DNA of 64,000 nt from Porphyromonadaceae bacterium UBA4262 (GCA_002396085.1 DGWI01000008.1:1-64000); one strand, 5' to 3'; shown: positions 34,210 through 45,062, counted from the first letter of the stretch. Translations and numbers: made by a program. The notes: generated by a model not told the origin, from the sequence alone.

Positions 34210-35688
34210 TCAATTGGCCAATTCGGCATACGTTACAATGGGCTTGAGAGCGGCCTGGGTGTCGTCCAGACGGCGCACAGGAGTGTTGTGCGGAGCCGAC
34301 TTCACCATCTCGGGCTGCTCCTTGGCTTCCTTGGCAATCTTGCGCATCACCTCGATGAAGGCATCGAGTGTCTCCTTGCTCTCGGTTTCGCAAGGCTCGA
34401 TCATTAGAGCCTCGTGGAACAACAGCGGGAAGTAGATCGTAGGAGCATGGAAACCATAGTCCAGCAGTCGCTTAGCCACGTCAAGTGTGGTCACACCGGT
34501 CGACTTGTCCTTCAGGCCGTCAAACACAAACTCGTGCTTGCACACGCCCTCGAGTGGCAACTCATACACATCCTTGAGCGACTCCTTGATGTAGTTGGCG
34601 TTGAGTGTAGCCAGCGGGCCCACCATCTTGACATTCTCGTGACCGAGGGTCAGGATATACGTGTAGGCACGCATCATCACAGCGAAGTTGCCCAGGAAGC
34701 CCGAAATCGAGCCGAGCGAATCATCGCCAAACTCAACATCGTAGCGATAGGTGTCATCATCGATATCATGACGCACCACGTGGGGGCTGGGCAGGAACTG
34801 TTCCAGACCGGCACGAACACCCACAGGACCGCTGCCGGGACCACCGCCACCGTGAGGTGTCGAGAAGGTCTTGTGCAGGTTGATGTGCATGATGTCAAAG
34901 CCGATGTCGCCCGGACGCACCTTGCCCAGCATGGGGTTGAGGTTTGCGCCGTCATAGTACATCAGGCCACCGCACTCGTGCACCAACTTAGCAATCTCAC
35001 CGATCGAGTGCTCAAAGATACCCAGCGTGTTGGGGTTGGTCATCATCATACCGGCGATGGTGTCGTCGAGCAGCGGACGCAGGTCGTCGACATCGACAGT
35101 GCCGTCGGGACGGCTCTTGACCACCACCACGTCCAGACCGCAAACTGCGGCACTTGCAGGATTGGTTCCGTGGGCCGAGTCGGGCACGATGACCTTGGTG
35201 CGCTTTGAGTCACCGCGGCTCATGTGGTAACTGCGCATCACCATCAGACCGGTCAACTCGCCATGTGCACCGGCGAACGGGTTGAGTGTGAATTCCTTCA
35301 TGCCAGCCAGTTCGGCAAGGCTCTCTTGCAGTTTGTAGTAGACCTCGAGTGCGCCCTGCACGGTGTCGATGCTCTGCAGTGGATGCAGACCACTGAACGA
35401 CGGGTGGGCAGCCATATCCTCGTTAATCTTGGGATTGTACTTCATCGTGCACGAACCCAGGGGATAGAAACCAGTGTCCACGCCGAAGTTGTTGTTGCTC
35501 ATGTTGGTGTAGTGACGCACCACAGTCAGTTCGTCACACTCGGGCAGAGCCGGAGCCTCGTTGCGAAGCAGTGTGCCTGGCAGCGACTCCAACTTGTACT
35601 CGCTCATCTCATTCTTGGGGAGGGAGTATCCACGACGACCCTCACGCGACAACTCAAATATGAGTTTTCCGTAATATACGTTATTCAT
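34210..35688 (-). CDS. gcvPB: Glycine dehydrogenase (decarboxylating) subunit 2
   Basis: The 492-residue beta half of the split P-protein, which with GcvPA decarboxylates glycine and passes the aminomethyl group to lipoyl-GcvH. The PLP-binding lysine is Lys273 in NLHKTFSTPHGGGGPG. GSCTMKYNPKIN (about 79-90) and DSAHGTNPASA (about 170) are also typical. The start at 35688 lies five bases after the gcvPA stop. Confidence 0.95.
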   Translation of the reverse strand: MNNVYYGKLIFELSREGRRGYSLPKNEMSEYKLESLPGTLLRNEAPALPECDELTVVRHYTNMSNNNFGVDTGFYPLGSCTMKYNPKINEDMAAHPSFSGLHPLQSIDTVQGALEVYYKLQESLAELAGMKEFTLNPFAGAHGELTGLMVMRSYHMSRGDSKRTKVIVPDSAHGTNPASAAVCGLDVVVVKSRPDGTVDVDDLRPLLDDTIAGMMMTNPNTLGIFEHSIGEIAKLVHECGGLMYYDGANLNPMLGKVRPGDIGFDIMHINLHKTFSTPHGGGGPGSGPVGVRAGLEQFLPSPHVVRHDIDDDTYRYDVEFGDDSLGSISGFLGNFAVMMRAYTYILTLGHENVKMVGPLATLNANYIKESLKDVYELPLEGVCKHEFVFDGLKDKSTGVTTLDVAKRLLDYGFHAPTIYFPLLFHEALMIEPCETESKETLDAFIEVMRKIAKEAKEQPEMVKSAPHNTPVRRLDDTQAALKPIVTYAELAN

Positions 35689-35693
35689 AGTCC

Positions 35694-37076
<1,383 letters not shown>

Positions 37077-37082
<6 letters not shown>

Positions 37083-37144
37083 GAATTATCGATTGCTCGA
37101 AGAATCGAATGTTCGAGCATTCAGATAATCGATAATTCGTGATT
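37077..37144. repeat. Long perfect palindrome between gcvH and gcvPA
   Basis: AATCACGAATTATCGATT (37077-37094) is the exact reverse complement of 37127-37144. Inside it, GCTCGAA pairs with TTCGAGC. A further partial copy of ATAATTCGTGATT follows to 37161. On the minus strand it lies inside the operon, so it may set relative expression through RNA processing or partial termination. Confidence 0.85.
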
Positions 37145-37159
37145 CTTGATAATTCGTGA

Positions 37160-37540
37160 TTACTCGCCGATCATGGCCTTGTAGCCAGCAGCGTCCATCA
37201 GGTTGTCCAACTCACCCTTGTCGCTGAGTTCAACCTTGATGATCCAGTTCTCAAAGGCATCCTTGTTGATCAGACCGGGCTCATCCTCCAGGGCCTCGTT
37301 GACCTCGACAACAGTGCCGCTGACCGGGCAGATCAGGTCGCTGGCAGCCTTGGTGCTCTCGACGGCGCCAAACTCCTCGCCGGCAGTAACCTCGTCGTCA
37401 ACCTCGGGCATGTCGACATAGACCACATTGCCCAGTTCGTGCTGTGCGTGATCGGTGATGCCGATGAAACCAAACTCGCCTTCTACTCTCACATACTCGT
37501 GCGACTCGCTGTAGTAGAGTCCTTCGATAATCTTGCTCAT
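37160..37540 (-). CDS. gcvH: Glycine cleavage system H protein
   Basis: A 126-residue lipoyl carrier that shuttles the aminomethyl group between P-, T- and L-proteins. The lipoylated residue is Lys64 in GAVESTKAASD, and HEYVRVEGEFGFIGITDHAQ is the usual N-terminal strand set. LplA, encoded at the head of the operon, probably attaches the lipoyl group. Confidence 0.96.
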   Translation of the reverse strand: MSKIIEGLYYSESHEYVRVEGEFGFIGITDHAQHELGNVVYVDMPEVDDEVTAGEEFGAVESTKAASDLICPVSGTVVEVNEALEDEPGLINKDAFENWIIKVELSDKGELDNLMDAAGYKAMIGE

Positions 37541-37600
37541 TGTGTTAATTATTATTGGTTTGATTAGTTAATTGTCAATTGAAATAAAAAGAATTCTGTA

Positions 37601-38698
37601 TTACTTCTTGTAGTTGGGCTGATAGAAGCGTTTCTTCACCACAGTGGCGGGGAACACTTTCTTGCGGATGCGCACACTCAGCTCATTGCCCAGGGCACCA
37701 ACGGCGCGGTCAACCAGCGCGAAGGCCAGGCTCTTCTCACACGAGATGCTGCGGTAGCCTGTGGTGATGTAGCCCACCACCTTGTCGCCGTCGAGCACCT
37801 CATAACCGTGACGAGGAATGGCCTTGTCCTTCAGTTCCAGACCCACCAACTTCTTGGCGCTGCCCTCGGCCTTCTGCTGGGCACAAGCGTCACGGCCGAT
37901 GAAGCCGCCTTCCTTGTCCAACTTGCAGAACATGCCCAGCGTAGCAACGATGGGCGAAATCTCGGCGGTCAACTCGTCGCCATACAGCGGCAGACCAGCC
38001 TCGAAGCGCAACGTGTCACGGCAACCCAGACCACAAGGCTGAACGCCGGCGGCCATGAGCATGTCCCACATCTTCATGATCACTGCTGCACTGGCATAGA
38101 CCTCAAAGCCGTCCTCGCCGGTGTAGCCTGTGCGGCTCACAATGATGGTCTCGCCGTCATACTCAATCTCCTTGTGGGTGTAGAATGTCAGGTCGCTGCA
38201 GTCGATGTTCAGCACAGCGGCCATAGTCTTCTCGGCCTCGGGACCCTGGATAGCCAACTGCGAGTAGTAGTCGCTTTGATGGTCAACCTTGACATCAAAG
38301 TTGGCGGCCTGCTGGTTGATCCAAGCCACATCCTTGTCGATGTTGGCGGCGTTGATGACCAGGAACAAGTCGTTCTCGCCCATCTTGTAGACCAGCAGGT
38401 CATCGACAGTACCTCCGTCGGGATAGAGCATCATGCCATAGAACACCTTGCCCACCTCGGCACCGGCGATGTCGTTGGTGAAGATATAGTTAACAAATTT
38501 CTCGGCTTGCGGACCGGTGATGCGAACTTCGCCCATGTGCGACACGTCGAACACACCAACAGCCTTGCGGACTGCGTTGTGCTCGGTCTCAATGCCATTG
38601 TACTGGATGGGCATGTCATAGCCTGCGAAGGGGCTCATCAGTGCGCCCAGGGCCACATGCTTGTCGTGGAGACAGGTGATTTTGATTTCGTCTGCCAT
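37601..38698 (-). CDS. gcvT: Aminomethyltransferase (glycine cleavage T protein)
   Basis: A 365-residue protein that transfers the one-carbon unit from the H-protein arm to tetrahydrofolate and releases ammonia. The folate-binding fold is recognisable from AGYDMPIQYNGIETEHNAVRK-type beginning, GVFDVSHMGEVRI, and the SRTGYTGEDGFEVY and LGCRDTLRFEAGLPLYG segments. Length is normal. It starts nine bases after the lplA stop, so they are cotranscribed. Confidence 0.95.
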   Translation of the reverse strand: MADEIKITCLHDKHVALGALMSPFAGYDMPIQYNGIETEHNAVRKAVGVFDVSHMGEVRITGPQAEKFVNYIFTNDIAGAEVGKVFYGMMLYPDGGTVDDLLVYKMGENDLFLVINAANIDKDVAWINQQAANFDVKVDHQSDYYSQLAIQGPEAEKTMAAVLNIDCSDLTFYTHKEIEYDGETIIVSRTGYTGEDGFEVYASAAVIMKMWDMLMAAGVQPCGLGCRDTLRFEAGLPLYGDELTAEISPIVATLGMFCKLDKEGGFIGRDACAQQKAEGSAKKLVGLELKDKAIPRHGYEVLDGDKVVGYITTGYRSISCEKSLAFALVDRAVGALGNELSVRIRKKVFPATVVKKRFYQPNYKK

Positions 38699-38707
38699 AA
38701 TTGTGAT

Positions 38708-39682
38708 TTAGTCGGTTAAAAAGTTAATAAATTGATTTGTACTTAAATTCATAATAATTTGACGCACATCGACTTTGTCGAGAGCCTCGGTCAGTGACTC
38801 ACGGGTGAACTGCACGCCGTGCAACTTGTCCACGAGGCCGCCGTCCAGATCGCCCAGCAAGAAGTAGTCGCCAGCGATATTGATCTGGGTGATGGCGTTG
38901 CGGTTCAACTCCAGGCTGACTTGCAACTCGCCCACGCCCTCAATGCGGCCCTGCTTCACCAGGTTGCAGCGCGGATTGTTGCCCAGGATGAACTCGGGCG
39001 TGAGATAGGTCTGCATGATTTGCTCTATCTCGACAACATCGCGTTCAGTAAGTTTGACTTCGCCATCGCACAGCACCTTGCGCGCGTGTGCCTTGAAGTC
39101 CTCCAGGCTGATGTCGCAGTGACGGCAGATGGTGGTGATGCGGCTCGCCACACTTTTCACACCCTTCGACTCGAGTTTGCTTTTGCTCGGGGTGATGGCG
39201 TGAGTGATGTGGGTCATGTCGGTGTCGTAGAGCATGGTGCCATGCACGATGCTGCGACCCGGCAAGTGATAGAACGCGTTGCCGCTCACTTTCAGGCCGT
39301 CGATGAGGATGTCGTTGCGGCCGTTGTCGCTGGCATTCAGACCCAACTGCTGCAACATGGCCACCACAGCGTGAGTGTAGCGCGAGTAGGTCATCTCGAC
39401 GTTGTCGCTGCGCGTGATGTAACTGAACATGATGTTGCTCATGTCAGCAAACACGCAGCCGCCACCGCTCTTGCGTCGATAGTACTCAATGCCGTGCTCA
39501 CGGCAGTAGTCCAGGTTCACCTCGTTGTCAATCAACTGGTTGCGACCAAATATCACCGTGGGTCGAACCTGCCACATGAAGAAGATGTCATCCTGTCCCA
39601 TGATGCGGGCGGCATACTCTTCCATAGCCAGATAGAATGGAAGAATCCGTGTCTCGTGGTGGGGCAAACTCAGGTACTTCAT
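38708..39682 (-). CDS. lplA: Lipoate-protein ligase A
   Basis: A 324-residue ligase that activates free lipoate with ATP and attaches it to lipoyl domains. The BPL/LplA signature is visible: VIFGRNQLIDNEV (about 43-56) and RRKSGGGCVFAD (69-80), then a K-containing VSGNAFYH. The C-terminal accessory domain is present (LTERDVVEIEQIMQ onward). It is the promoter-proximal gene of the glycine cleavage operon, which points to GcvH as its main target and to use of scavenged lipoate. Confidence 0.92.
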   Translation of the reverse strand: MKYLSLPHHETRILPFYLAMEEYAARIMGQDDIFFMWQVRPTVIFGRNQLIDNEVNLDYCREHGIEYYRRKSGGGCVFADMSNIMFSYITRSDNVEMTYSRYTHAVVAMLQQLGLNASDNGRNDILIDGLKVSGNAFYHLPGRSIVHGTMLYDTDMTHITHAITPSKSKLESKGVKSVASRITTICRHCDISLEDFKAHARKVLCDGEVKLTERDVVEIEQIMQTYLTPEFILGNNPRCNLVKQGRIEGVGELQVSLELNRNAITQINIAGDYFLLGDLDGGLVDKLHGVQFTRESLTEALDKVDVRQIIMNLSTNQFINFLTD

Positions 39683-39703
39683 CTGCTTCTTATAAAAATC
39701 TTA

Positions 39704-39737
39704 CAAAAATAGCACTTTTTCCCGACATACGACCAAA
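39704..39737 (-). promoter_or_regulatory. Promoter of the lplA-gcv operon
   Basis: On the minus strand TTTG (39734-39737), 22 bases, then TATTTTTG (39704-39711), about 20 bases before the lplA ATG. No glycine riboswitch was recognised; the leader is too short for one. Confidence 0.65.
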
Positions 39738-39798
39738 ATTTTAAGCACATTTTTTCAACAATACTCAAAATTCACTTTTTGTAACTTTTATAAAGCGA

Positions 39799-39823
39799 AT
39801 CCCCTCGTCTGACGAGAGGGGAT
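39799..39823 (-). terminator. Hairpin after the outer-membrane protein gene
   Basis: ATCCCCTC pairs with GAGGGGAT (eight perfect pairs), 45 bases after the stop of the minus-strand gene at 39868. The 3' flank is only moderately T-rich. Confidence 0.55.
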
Positions 39824-39867
39824 GTGTAGATAAATGCTGCAAGTGAGTTGTTGTGAAAAGATGTGGC

Positions 39868-40578
39868 CTAGAACGCCAAAGTTGCACCCAGGGTGAGCAC
39901 ATGACGGAACTCACTCAGCCCCTTGATGTCGCTCATTGGGGTGTATTTGACATAGGCTCCCATCCATATACAATCGATGCCGGCAGTGAGGTCAACATTT
40001 ACCCGACGCGCATTCTTGATACTCCAATGGCTGTCTGCTTTGCAACCCAGATTTAGCCGTGGAATCACTCCCCCATAGGCATTGAGTCTGCCATGTATGC
40101 GCTGGCGATAAAGCATCGGTAGCAGCAGGCTGGGAATGTTGATCTCGGTCTTATCTTTTTGGGCGCCATCGATGACTTGCGAGGCGGTGCGGTCTTCCTG
40201 CCGCTGAAGGTATTGGCCTGAATGGGTATAAAGTCCTCGCATACTGAAGCCGAGTCCCACCGACAGTCGCTGGTTGTGGTGTGAAGTATAGTAAGCCAAC
40301 CCAATGATAATGAGCATACCTGCCTCAAAGGTGGTTCCATGGCAACCCATGCTAGGGCCGATACCGACAAACACACCACCCGAGAATAGGGTGAAATGTG
40401 GGTAAGAATCGTTGTGAAAAGGATGACCTAGAATACAACCGCCGATGTGACGCACATCGATGGTATCAACTGTTATTGTGTCAGTTGAAATGTCCTTAAA
40501 TTGCGCTTGTACATCGGGCGACTTGCCATAAACCGGCAATAAAATAAGCATTAGCAGAATACAGGCAAAAGTCCTCAT
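39868..40578 (-). CDS. Predicted outer-membrane beta-barrel protein
   Basis: About 236 residues from MRTFACILLMLILLPVYGKS (ATG at 40578; longer starts at 40584 and 40602 are possible). After the signal peptide, alternating hydrophobic strands with glycine turns are seen (FTLFSGGVFVGIGPSMG, LSVGLGFSMRGLYTH, GVIPRLNLGCKA, GAYVKYTPMSD) and the last residues are HVLTLGATLAF, a typical terminal barrel strand ending in Phe. It fits small porin-like outer-membrane proteins. Function is unknown. Confidence 0.7.
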   Translation of the reverse strand: MRTFACILLMLILLPVYGKSPDVQAQFKDISTDTITVDTIDVRHIGGCILGHPFHNDSYPHFTLFSGGVFVGIGPSMGCHGTTFEAGMLIIIGLAYYTSHHNQRLSVGLGFSMRGLYTHSGQYLQRQEDRTASQVIDGAQKDKTEINIPSLLLPMLYRQRIHGRLNAYGGVIPRLNLGCKADSHWSIKNARRVNVDLTAGIDCIWMGAYVKYTPMSDIKGLSEFRHVLTLGATLAF

Positions 40579-40729
40579 GATCATTAATGGTTTAGTGAGC
40601 ATATATTATTTCAACGCATGACACTGGCGTATATTGTGAACCAAGTTGCAAATCCCTTAAGGTCTAGTGAAAATAATAAGGGTCCACACATGGCGGACCC
40701 TTGATTTGTTGCAAGTTGGCAAATGTGCC

Positions 40730-42904
40730 TTACTTGGTGGCAGTGCTGTCGGCGGGCTGAGCCTCACCGGCATCGGCTGCGACACGAGCCTTGAAAGCCT
40801 CGCTGTCGGGCATCAGCCAACTGTCAAACCACTTGAAGAACTCACGCTGCCACAGCACGCTGTTCTGCGGCTTCTGGCACCAGTGGTCCTCGTCGGGGAA
40901 GAGCACCATGCGTGCGGGCAAGCCACGCAGTTTGGCGGCATTGAAGGCTTGCATGGTCTGGGTGTAGACGATGCGGAAGTCGTTGTCACCCGTGGTGCAC
41001 ATGATGGGGGTGTCCCAGTTCTGAACATAGTTGGCAGGGTTGCCCACGCTGTAACTCTTTTGAGCCACGGCATTGCTCTTGTCCCAATACGGACCGCCCA
41101 GATCCCAGTTGACAAACCACAGTTCCTCGGTCTCGAGGTACTGGCCCATCAGGTTGAAGATACCGGCGTGTGCCAGGAAGGCTGCGAAGCGCTTCTGGTG
41201 GTTACCGGCCAGCCAATAGACCGAGAAACCGCCATAGCTGGCGCCGGTGGCACCGATGTGCTCGCCGTCGATCCACGGCTCCTTCTTCATATAGTCGACT
41301 GCGCTCATGTAGTCCTTCATGTTCTGGCCTCCATAGTCACCCGAAATCTGTGCGTTCCACTCGGTGCCGAAGCCCGGCAGACCGCGGCGGTTGGGGGCAA
41401 TCACGACATAGCCGTGGTTGGCCATGATGCGCAGGTTCCAGCGATAGCTCCAGAACTGGCTAACCGGCGACTGCGGACCGCCCTCGCAGAAGAGGATGGC
41501 GGGGTACTTCTTCGACTCGTCGAAGCCCGGAGGCAGCAGCACCCAGGTGGTCATCTGCTTGCCGTCGGTGGTGGGCACCATCACCTTGCGGCACTCGACC
41601 TTGGCCAGTTGGCCCAGCAACTCGTCGTTGACGTGGCTCAACTGCTTGGGCTCCTCACCAGCCTTGAAAGCAAACACCTCGTTGGGCTCCAGATAACTGT
41701 GGCGCAAAGTCACAAACTGGTCGCCGGCAAAGGCCAAACCGTCGTAGTCATACTGTCCGGCAGCGATGGTGTCGATCTTCTGTGTGGCAACTTCCATCCT
41801 GAAGATGGGCATCGTGCCCTGGAACGGGCAGATGAAGTAGAGGTACTTCTCATCGGGCGACCAGAACAGGGCGTCGACACTGTAGTCCCAGTTGGCGCTC
41901 AGGTCCACCTTGTTGCCGCCGTTGGCGTCCATCATGAAGATGCGGTTCTTGTCGGCCTCGTAGCCGTCATGCTCCATCGAGAGCCAAGCAATCTTGCCGC
42001 TCTTGCTCACCACGGGGTTGTTGTCATAGCCCATCATGCCCTCAGTCAGGTTCTCGGTCTTGCCGTCGGCAAGCGTGTAGCGATACAGGTCGCTGTTGGT
42101 CGAGATGGCATACTCCTTGCCCACCTTCTTGCGGCAAACGTAGATCACGCTCTTCGAGTCGGGCATCCACGCCAGTTGCTCCACGCCGCCCCACGGGCGC
42201 ATGGGCGACTCAAACTGTGTGCCCTCGAGCATGTCCTTCAGGTCGCTCACCTTCGAGCCGTCAAACGAGCCGACGAAGGGGTGGGGGATTTCGGTCACCC
42301 ACTCGTTCCAGTGCTTGTACATCAGGTCATCGATGATGCGGGCCTTGGTCTTGTCCAGATCGGGATGGTGGTCCTGGGCGGTCTTGCCATACTTCACGGT
42401 CGAGATGAGCACCACGCTCTTCTCGTCGGGCGACAAGACGAAGCCCTCGATGCCGTTCTCCATGTCACTCACGCACTTGCGGCCACCGCCGTCGGCATCC
42501 ATTACCCACATCTGGGGCAGTGCATCTTCCTTGTCATCCTTGTAGACAAAGGCAATCTTGTTGCCACCGTCCATCCACACAGCATTCGACTCGCTGTTGG
42601 CGGTCTTGGTCAACTGCTTGGCGTTCTGGCCGTCGATGTCCATGACCCACAGTTCGCGGTTGCTCTTGTTCTCTTCAACGCTCACATAGGTGATGCCATA
42701 CAGAATTTTCTTGCCATCGGGCGACACCTGCGCATCGCTCACACGACCGAAGGCGTTCAGCACCTCGGGGGTGAACTGGCCGTTCTCGACCGTCACTTGG
42801 GGCTTCTCAATCAGTGCGCTAGAGCCACTGCCGCCCTGTTCGCTGCAGCCGGCGCCCAGCAGAGCCACGGTTGCTAACATAGTCGTAACTTTTGCTAATT
42901 TCAT
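40730..42904 (-). CDS. S9-family prolyl oligopeptidase-like peptidase, lipoprotein (DPP5-like)
   Basis: A 724-residue serine peptidase. The signal ends in a lipobox (ALLGAGCSE), so it is probably lipid-anchored. A WD40-like beta-propeller (about 50-450; repeated SPDGKKILY and SPDEKSVVL type strands) precedes an alpha/beta-hydrolase domain with Ser556 (GASYGG), Asp642 (GDNDF) and His674 (EDHW). The architecture matches dipeptidyl peptidase 5 and acylaminoacyl peptidases of Bacteroidales, which trim peptides for uptake. Specificity is inferred. A full promoter lies about 90 bases upstream. Confidence 0.9.
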   Translation of the reverse strand: MKLAKVTTMLATVALLGAGCSEQGGSGSSALIEKPQVTVENGQFTPEVLNAFGRVSDAQVSPDGKKILYGITYVSVEENKSNRELWVMDIDGQNAKQLTKTANSESNAVWMDGGNKIAFVYKDDKEDALPQMWVMDADGGGRKCVSDMENGIEGFVLSPDEKSVVLISTVKYGKTAQDHHPDLDKTKARIIDDLMYKHWNEWVTEIPHPFVGSFDGSKVSDLKDMLEGTQFESPMRPWGGVEQLAWMPDSKSVIYVCRKKVGKEYAISTNSDLYRYTLADGKTENLTEGMMGYDNNPVVSKSGKIAWLSMEHDGYEADKNRIFMMDANGGNKVDLSANWDYSVDALFWSPDEKYLYFICPFQGTMPIFRMEVATQKIDTIAAGQYDYDGLAFAGDQFVTLRHSYLEPNEVFAFKAGEEPKQLSHVNDELLGQLAKVECRKVMVPTTDGKQMTTWVLLPPGFDESKKYPAILFCEGGPQSPVSQFWSYRWNLRIMANHGYVVIAPNRRGLPGFGTEWNAQISGDYGGQNMKDYMSAVDYMKKEPWIDGEHIGATGASYGGFSVYWLAGNHQKRFAAFLAHAGIFNLMGQYLETEELWFVNWDLGGPYWDKSNAVAQKSYSVGNPANYVQNWDTPIMCTTGDNDFRIVYTQTMQAFNAAKLRGLPARMVLFPDEDHWCQKPQNSVLWQREFFKWFDSWLMPDSEAFKARVAADAGEAQPADSTATK

Positions 42905-43205
42905 AAAGGTTTATTTTGTTAGTTAATTAATTGTCAAGCTTTCAGCCACGGTTCTCTATGCCGTCATTTTATGACGGCCACCAATTAACCAACAAAATTA
43001 CACCTATTTTCTCACACACACAAATTTTGCCCCGATTTTCACTAAAAAATCGAGGCAAAAAGCTGAAAAGCAAATAGACAGATGTCTCGCTTTACTCAAG
43101 TTTCTGGAGTAGTTAAGGAGTTAAGACGTCACACTGTTGCGGCACTGTACTCCAACCGGCAACAAGAGCATTCGTCTTAACTCCTTTAACTCCTTAACTC
43201 CTTAA
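42905..43205. other. Intergenic region with promoter, hairpins and long inverted repeat
   Basis: These 301 bases hold a hairpin GCCGTCA/TGACGGC (42960-42978), the S9 peptidase promoter (42993-43024), a hairpin GCCCCGATTTT/AAAATCGAGGC (43029-43058), and a long inverted repeat at 43108-43210. No ORF is supported. Confidence 0.65.
42993..43024 (-). promoter_or_regulatory. Promoter of the S9 peptidase gene
   Basis: On the minus strand TTTG (43021-43024), exactly 20 bases, then TAATTTTG (42993-43000). Confidence 0.75.
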
Positions 43206-43210
43206 CTACT
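43108..43210. repeat. Long inverted repeat with TTAACTCC copies
   Basis: AGTAGTTAAGGAGTTAAGACG (written in two parts: 43108-43119 and 43120-43128) faces the right arm 43173-43210, which contains three copies of TTAACTCC and ends TTAACTACT. The right arm overlaps the last codons of the minus-strand gene at 43206, so it is probably that operon's terminator region. Confidence 0.75.
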
Positions 43211-44267
43211 TTAAATAACGTATTGCCTCGTCAAGCAGACCCTTGACGAAGTCATCCTTGGTCCACTTCTGCATTTCCTTGATGCTCTTGCGGCACAGGT
43301 TCAGTTCGCCATCGCTCAATTGGGCTTCCTGCACCTTCTTGCACAACTTCAAGATCGAGGTGGCATAGGACGCGGCCGAACTGCTCTCGCGCTCGGTTGC
43401 GCGCTTGAACGCGTTGCGGTAGTGGTTGAACGACGTGAGCCACTCCACATCGTCGGCCGGAGCGTCATCATCGCCGTCGTATACCAGAATCCGACCCAGT
43501 CCGCGCAATCCGCCAAGGCTTTTGAGGCCATCAAGCCCTTTAAGGTCTCCCAGGCTATCGATGCTGTCGCCCAGGCTCTTGAGGGTTTCGCCCAGCTCGT
43601 CTAGGTCTATCAGATGGCCGAGGCTGTCGGGCAGGGCTTTTTTCAGCTCAATCAGCACCGAGTCGGGCGAGCCCTTGAACACACGCATCGACTTGATCTC
43701 GCCCGGCACGATGTCATCCAAGTCGTCGCCGCTCAACTCCTTGCCGGCGACGCTCACCACATAGGGCTTGCGGCTTTTGCTGGGCTTGGGTGCGTATGTC
43801 TTGATTGCACGGCCTGTCAGTTGACCGTCGTCGGTCTCTTTCCACTCCACCACATAGCAGTAACGCATCTTGCCGGTTGCATCTTCGGGGTCCATCATGT
43901 TGAGCAGCACGTAATTCAACGACTTGTCATCGCCCACCAATTCGGTGTTCTCGCTGTCATAGTAGATGGAGTAACGCTGCCTGGCGTCGCCCGCCTTGTG
44001 GTACACATAACTGTAGGCCTCATCGCTGTCGGTCTTGAATGCCTCAATCAAGTCATTGACCTTGCGTTGCGATGCGCGGTCGGTTGTCGTGAACTGACAA
44101 ACCTCCAGCAGGCCAATGCACTTGCCATTGTCAGTGCTGTTGCTGTTGCGCTGACCGGTGATGCAGCCGCTCTGTTTCAGTGCCTCGTAGGCGCTCTTGA
44201 CGTGTGTCTGTGCCGACAATGTGGCGACCATCGCCACCATCATTGCCATCATGATCATCTTCTTCAT
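43206..44267 (-). CDS. Secreted protein of a sigma/anti-sigma operon, unknown function
   Basis: A 353-residue protein with signal peptide MKKMIMMAMMVAMVATLSAQ. Domain identity is not recognised. A first part (about 25-160) carries CITGQ, CIGLLEVCQF and YCYVVEW, giving several cysteines. A middle part contains repeats of the LGDS/LGDL/LGGL type (about 225-265). The C-terminal helical part (about 275-353) holds two Lys/Glu-rich helices. It is the last gene after an ECF sigma factor and its membrane partner, so it is probably a periplasmic or envelope target or co-regulator of that sigma factor. There is no separate promoter in the 88-base gap. Confidence 0.65.
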   Translation of the reverse strand: MKKMIMMAMMVAMVATLSAQTHVKSAYEALKQSGCITGQRNSNSTDNGKCIGLLEVCQFTTTDRASQRKVNDLIEAFKTDSDEAYSYVYHKAGDARQRYSIYYDSENTELVGDDKSLNYVLLNMMDPEDATGKMRYCYVVEWKETDDGQLTGRAIKTYAPKPSKSRKPYVVSVAGKELSGDDLDDIVPGEIKSMRVFKGSPDSVLIELKKALPDSLGHLIDLDELGETLKSLGDSIDSLGDLKGLDGLKSLGGLRGLGRILVYDGDDDAPADDVEWLTSFNHYRNAFKRATERESSSAASYATSILKLCKKVQEAQLSDGELNLCRKSIKEMQKWTKDDFVKGLLDEAIRYLK

Positions 44268-44355
44268 AATTTGGTTTATTTTGAGTATTTGAATTTATAT
44301 TTATGATGTAAGTCGCCACGGCATCATTCCCCCTTTAGGGGGCTAGGGGGCTTCA

Positions 44356-44988
44356 TCACTCACATGGCAGCGATGTGTAGTGCCACCCGCTCTGCCGGGC
44401 GGCCCGCTGACGGCGCAGTTCGTGCAACTCCTGCTCCAGTTCCAGTTGCTCGGCCAGATATTCGCTCTCGGCGAGCTCTAGGTCGCCTGCGGTGCGTGTC
44501 ACCTCCACGCTATCTTGCTTGGAGAGTTGGGCCGGTTCTGGCTTTTTCGTTGTTGGCGCTTTTACTTTAGGCTTGGCTATTGCAGCTGGCTTGACTTGTC
44601 GGCTGTCGGCAAGTCTCTCAACCTTGACAGTAGGTTTTGTGGCTGCTGTGTCGGGTTGCACCTGTGCGGTGACCGGTGGTTGGGGCACTGCCGGGGTGGG
44701 GCGCGTGTGCTGCCGTGCAAGCCCTATGGTCAACAATATGGCGACTGCTGCCGCTGCGGCCCAGTGCCACCACGCAAAACGCTTATGCGATGCCGCTGTT
44801 CGTTCGGCCAGTTGCTCCAGCGGCAGCCCGTCATCAAATGCCGCGAACATCTGCTGGTAGGGCAGCAGCGCACCGTCCACCTCATGTGTGCGCAGCCAGT
44901 CGCCCAGCTCGCGCTCCTCGTCGAGCGACGTCTCGCCCTCCATGAAACGCCTCAGCAGTTCCTCAATATGTAATCGTTCATCTTTCAT
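44356..44988 (-). CDS. Single-pass membrane protein, probable anti-sigma factor
   Basis: About 210 residues from ATG 44988 (MKDERLHIEELLRRFMEGET). The cytoplasmic N-terminal helices (about 1-75, EERELGDWLRTHEVDG) resemble Bacteroidota anti-sigma domains. One membrane helix (about 77-96; WWHWAAAAAVAILLTIGLA) is followed by a Pro/Lys/Thr-rich periplasmic linker and a charged coiled coil (about 170-200; ESEYLAEQLELEQELHELRR). It sits directly behind an ECF sigma gene, as anti-sigma factors do. It lacks the FecR domain, so it should answer to a signal other than a TonB receptor. The role is inferred from context. Confidence 0.7.
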   Translation of the reverse strand: MKDERLHIEELLRRFMEGETSLDEERELGDWLRTHEVDGALLPYQQMFAAFDDGLPLEQLAERTAASHKRFAWWHWAAAAAVAILLTIGLARQHTRPTPAVPQPPVTAQVQPDTAATKPTVKVERLADSRQVKPAAIAKPKVKAPTTKKPEPAQLSKQDSVEVTRTAGDLELAESEYLAEQLELEQELHELRRQRAARQSGWHYTSLPCE

Positions 44989-44997
44989 GTCACAACA

Positions 44998-45062
44998 AGT
45001 TACGAGTAATCGAGTAATTGAGAGTTCAAGCATTCGAGTTGTCGAGCAATCGAGCAGAGTTT
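44998..45062. repeat. Short degenerate repeats (GAGTAATC / CGAGCAATC)
   Basis: Several octamer-like copies around GAGTAATCGAGTAATTGAG and TCGAGCAATCGAGCAG, partly inverted, fill the gap between the sigma and anti-sigma genes. Confidence 0.6.

Noticed and set aside
39683..39790. Glycine riboswitch before the gcv operon
   Set aside because: The mapped promoter leaves only about 20 bases of leader, too short for the aptamer.
40667..42877. Very long plus-strand ORF (736 codons)
   Set aside because: It lies antisense to the complete S9 peptidase gene, which has signal peptide, catalytic triad and promoter. Its His/Val/Leu-rich translation is a GC-rich codon shadow.
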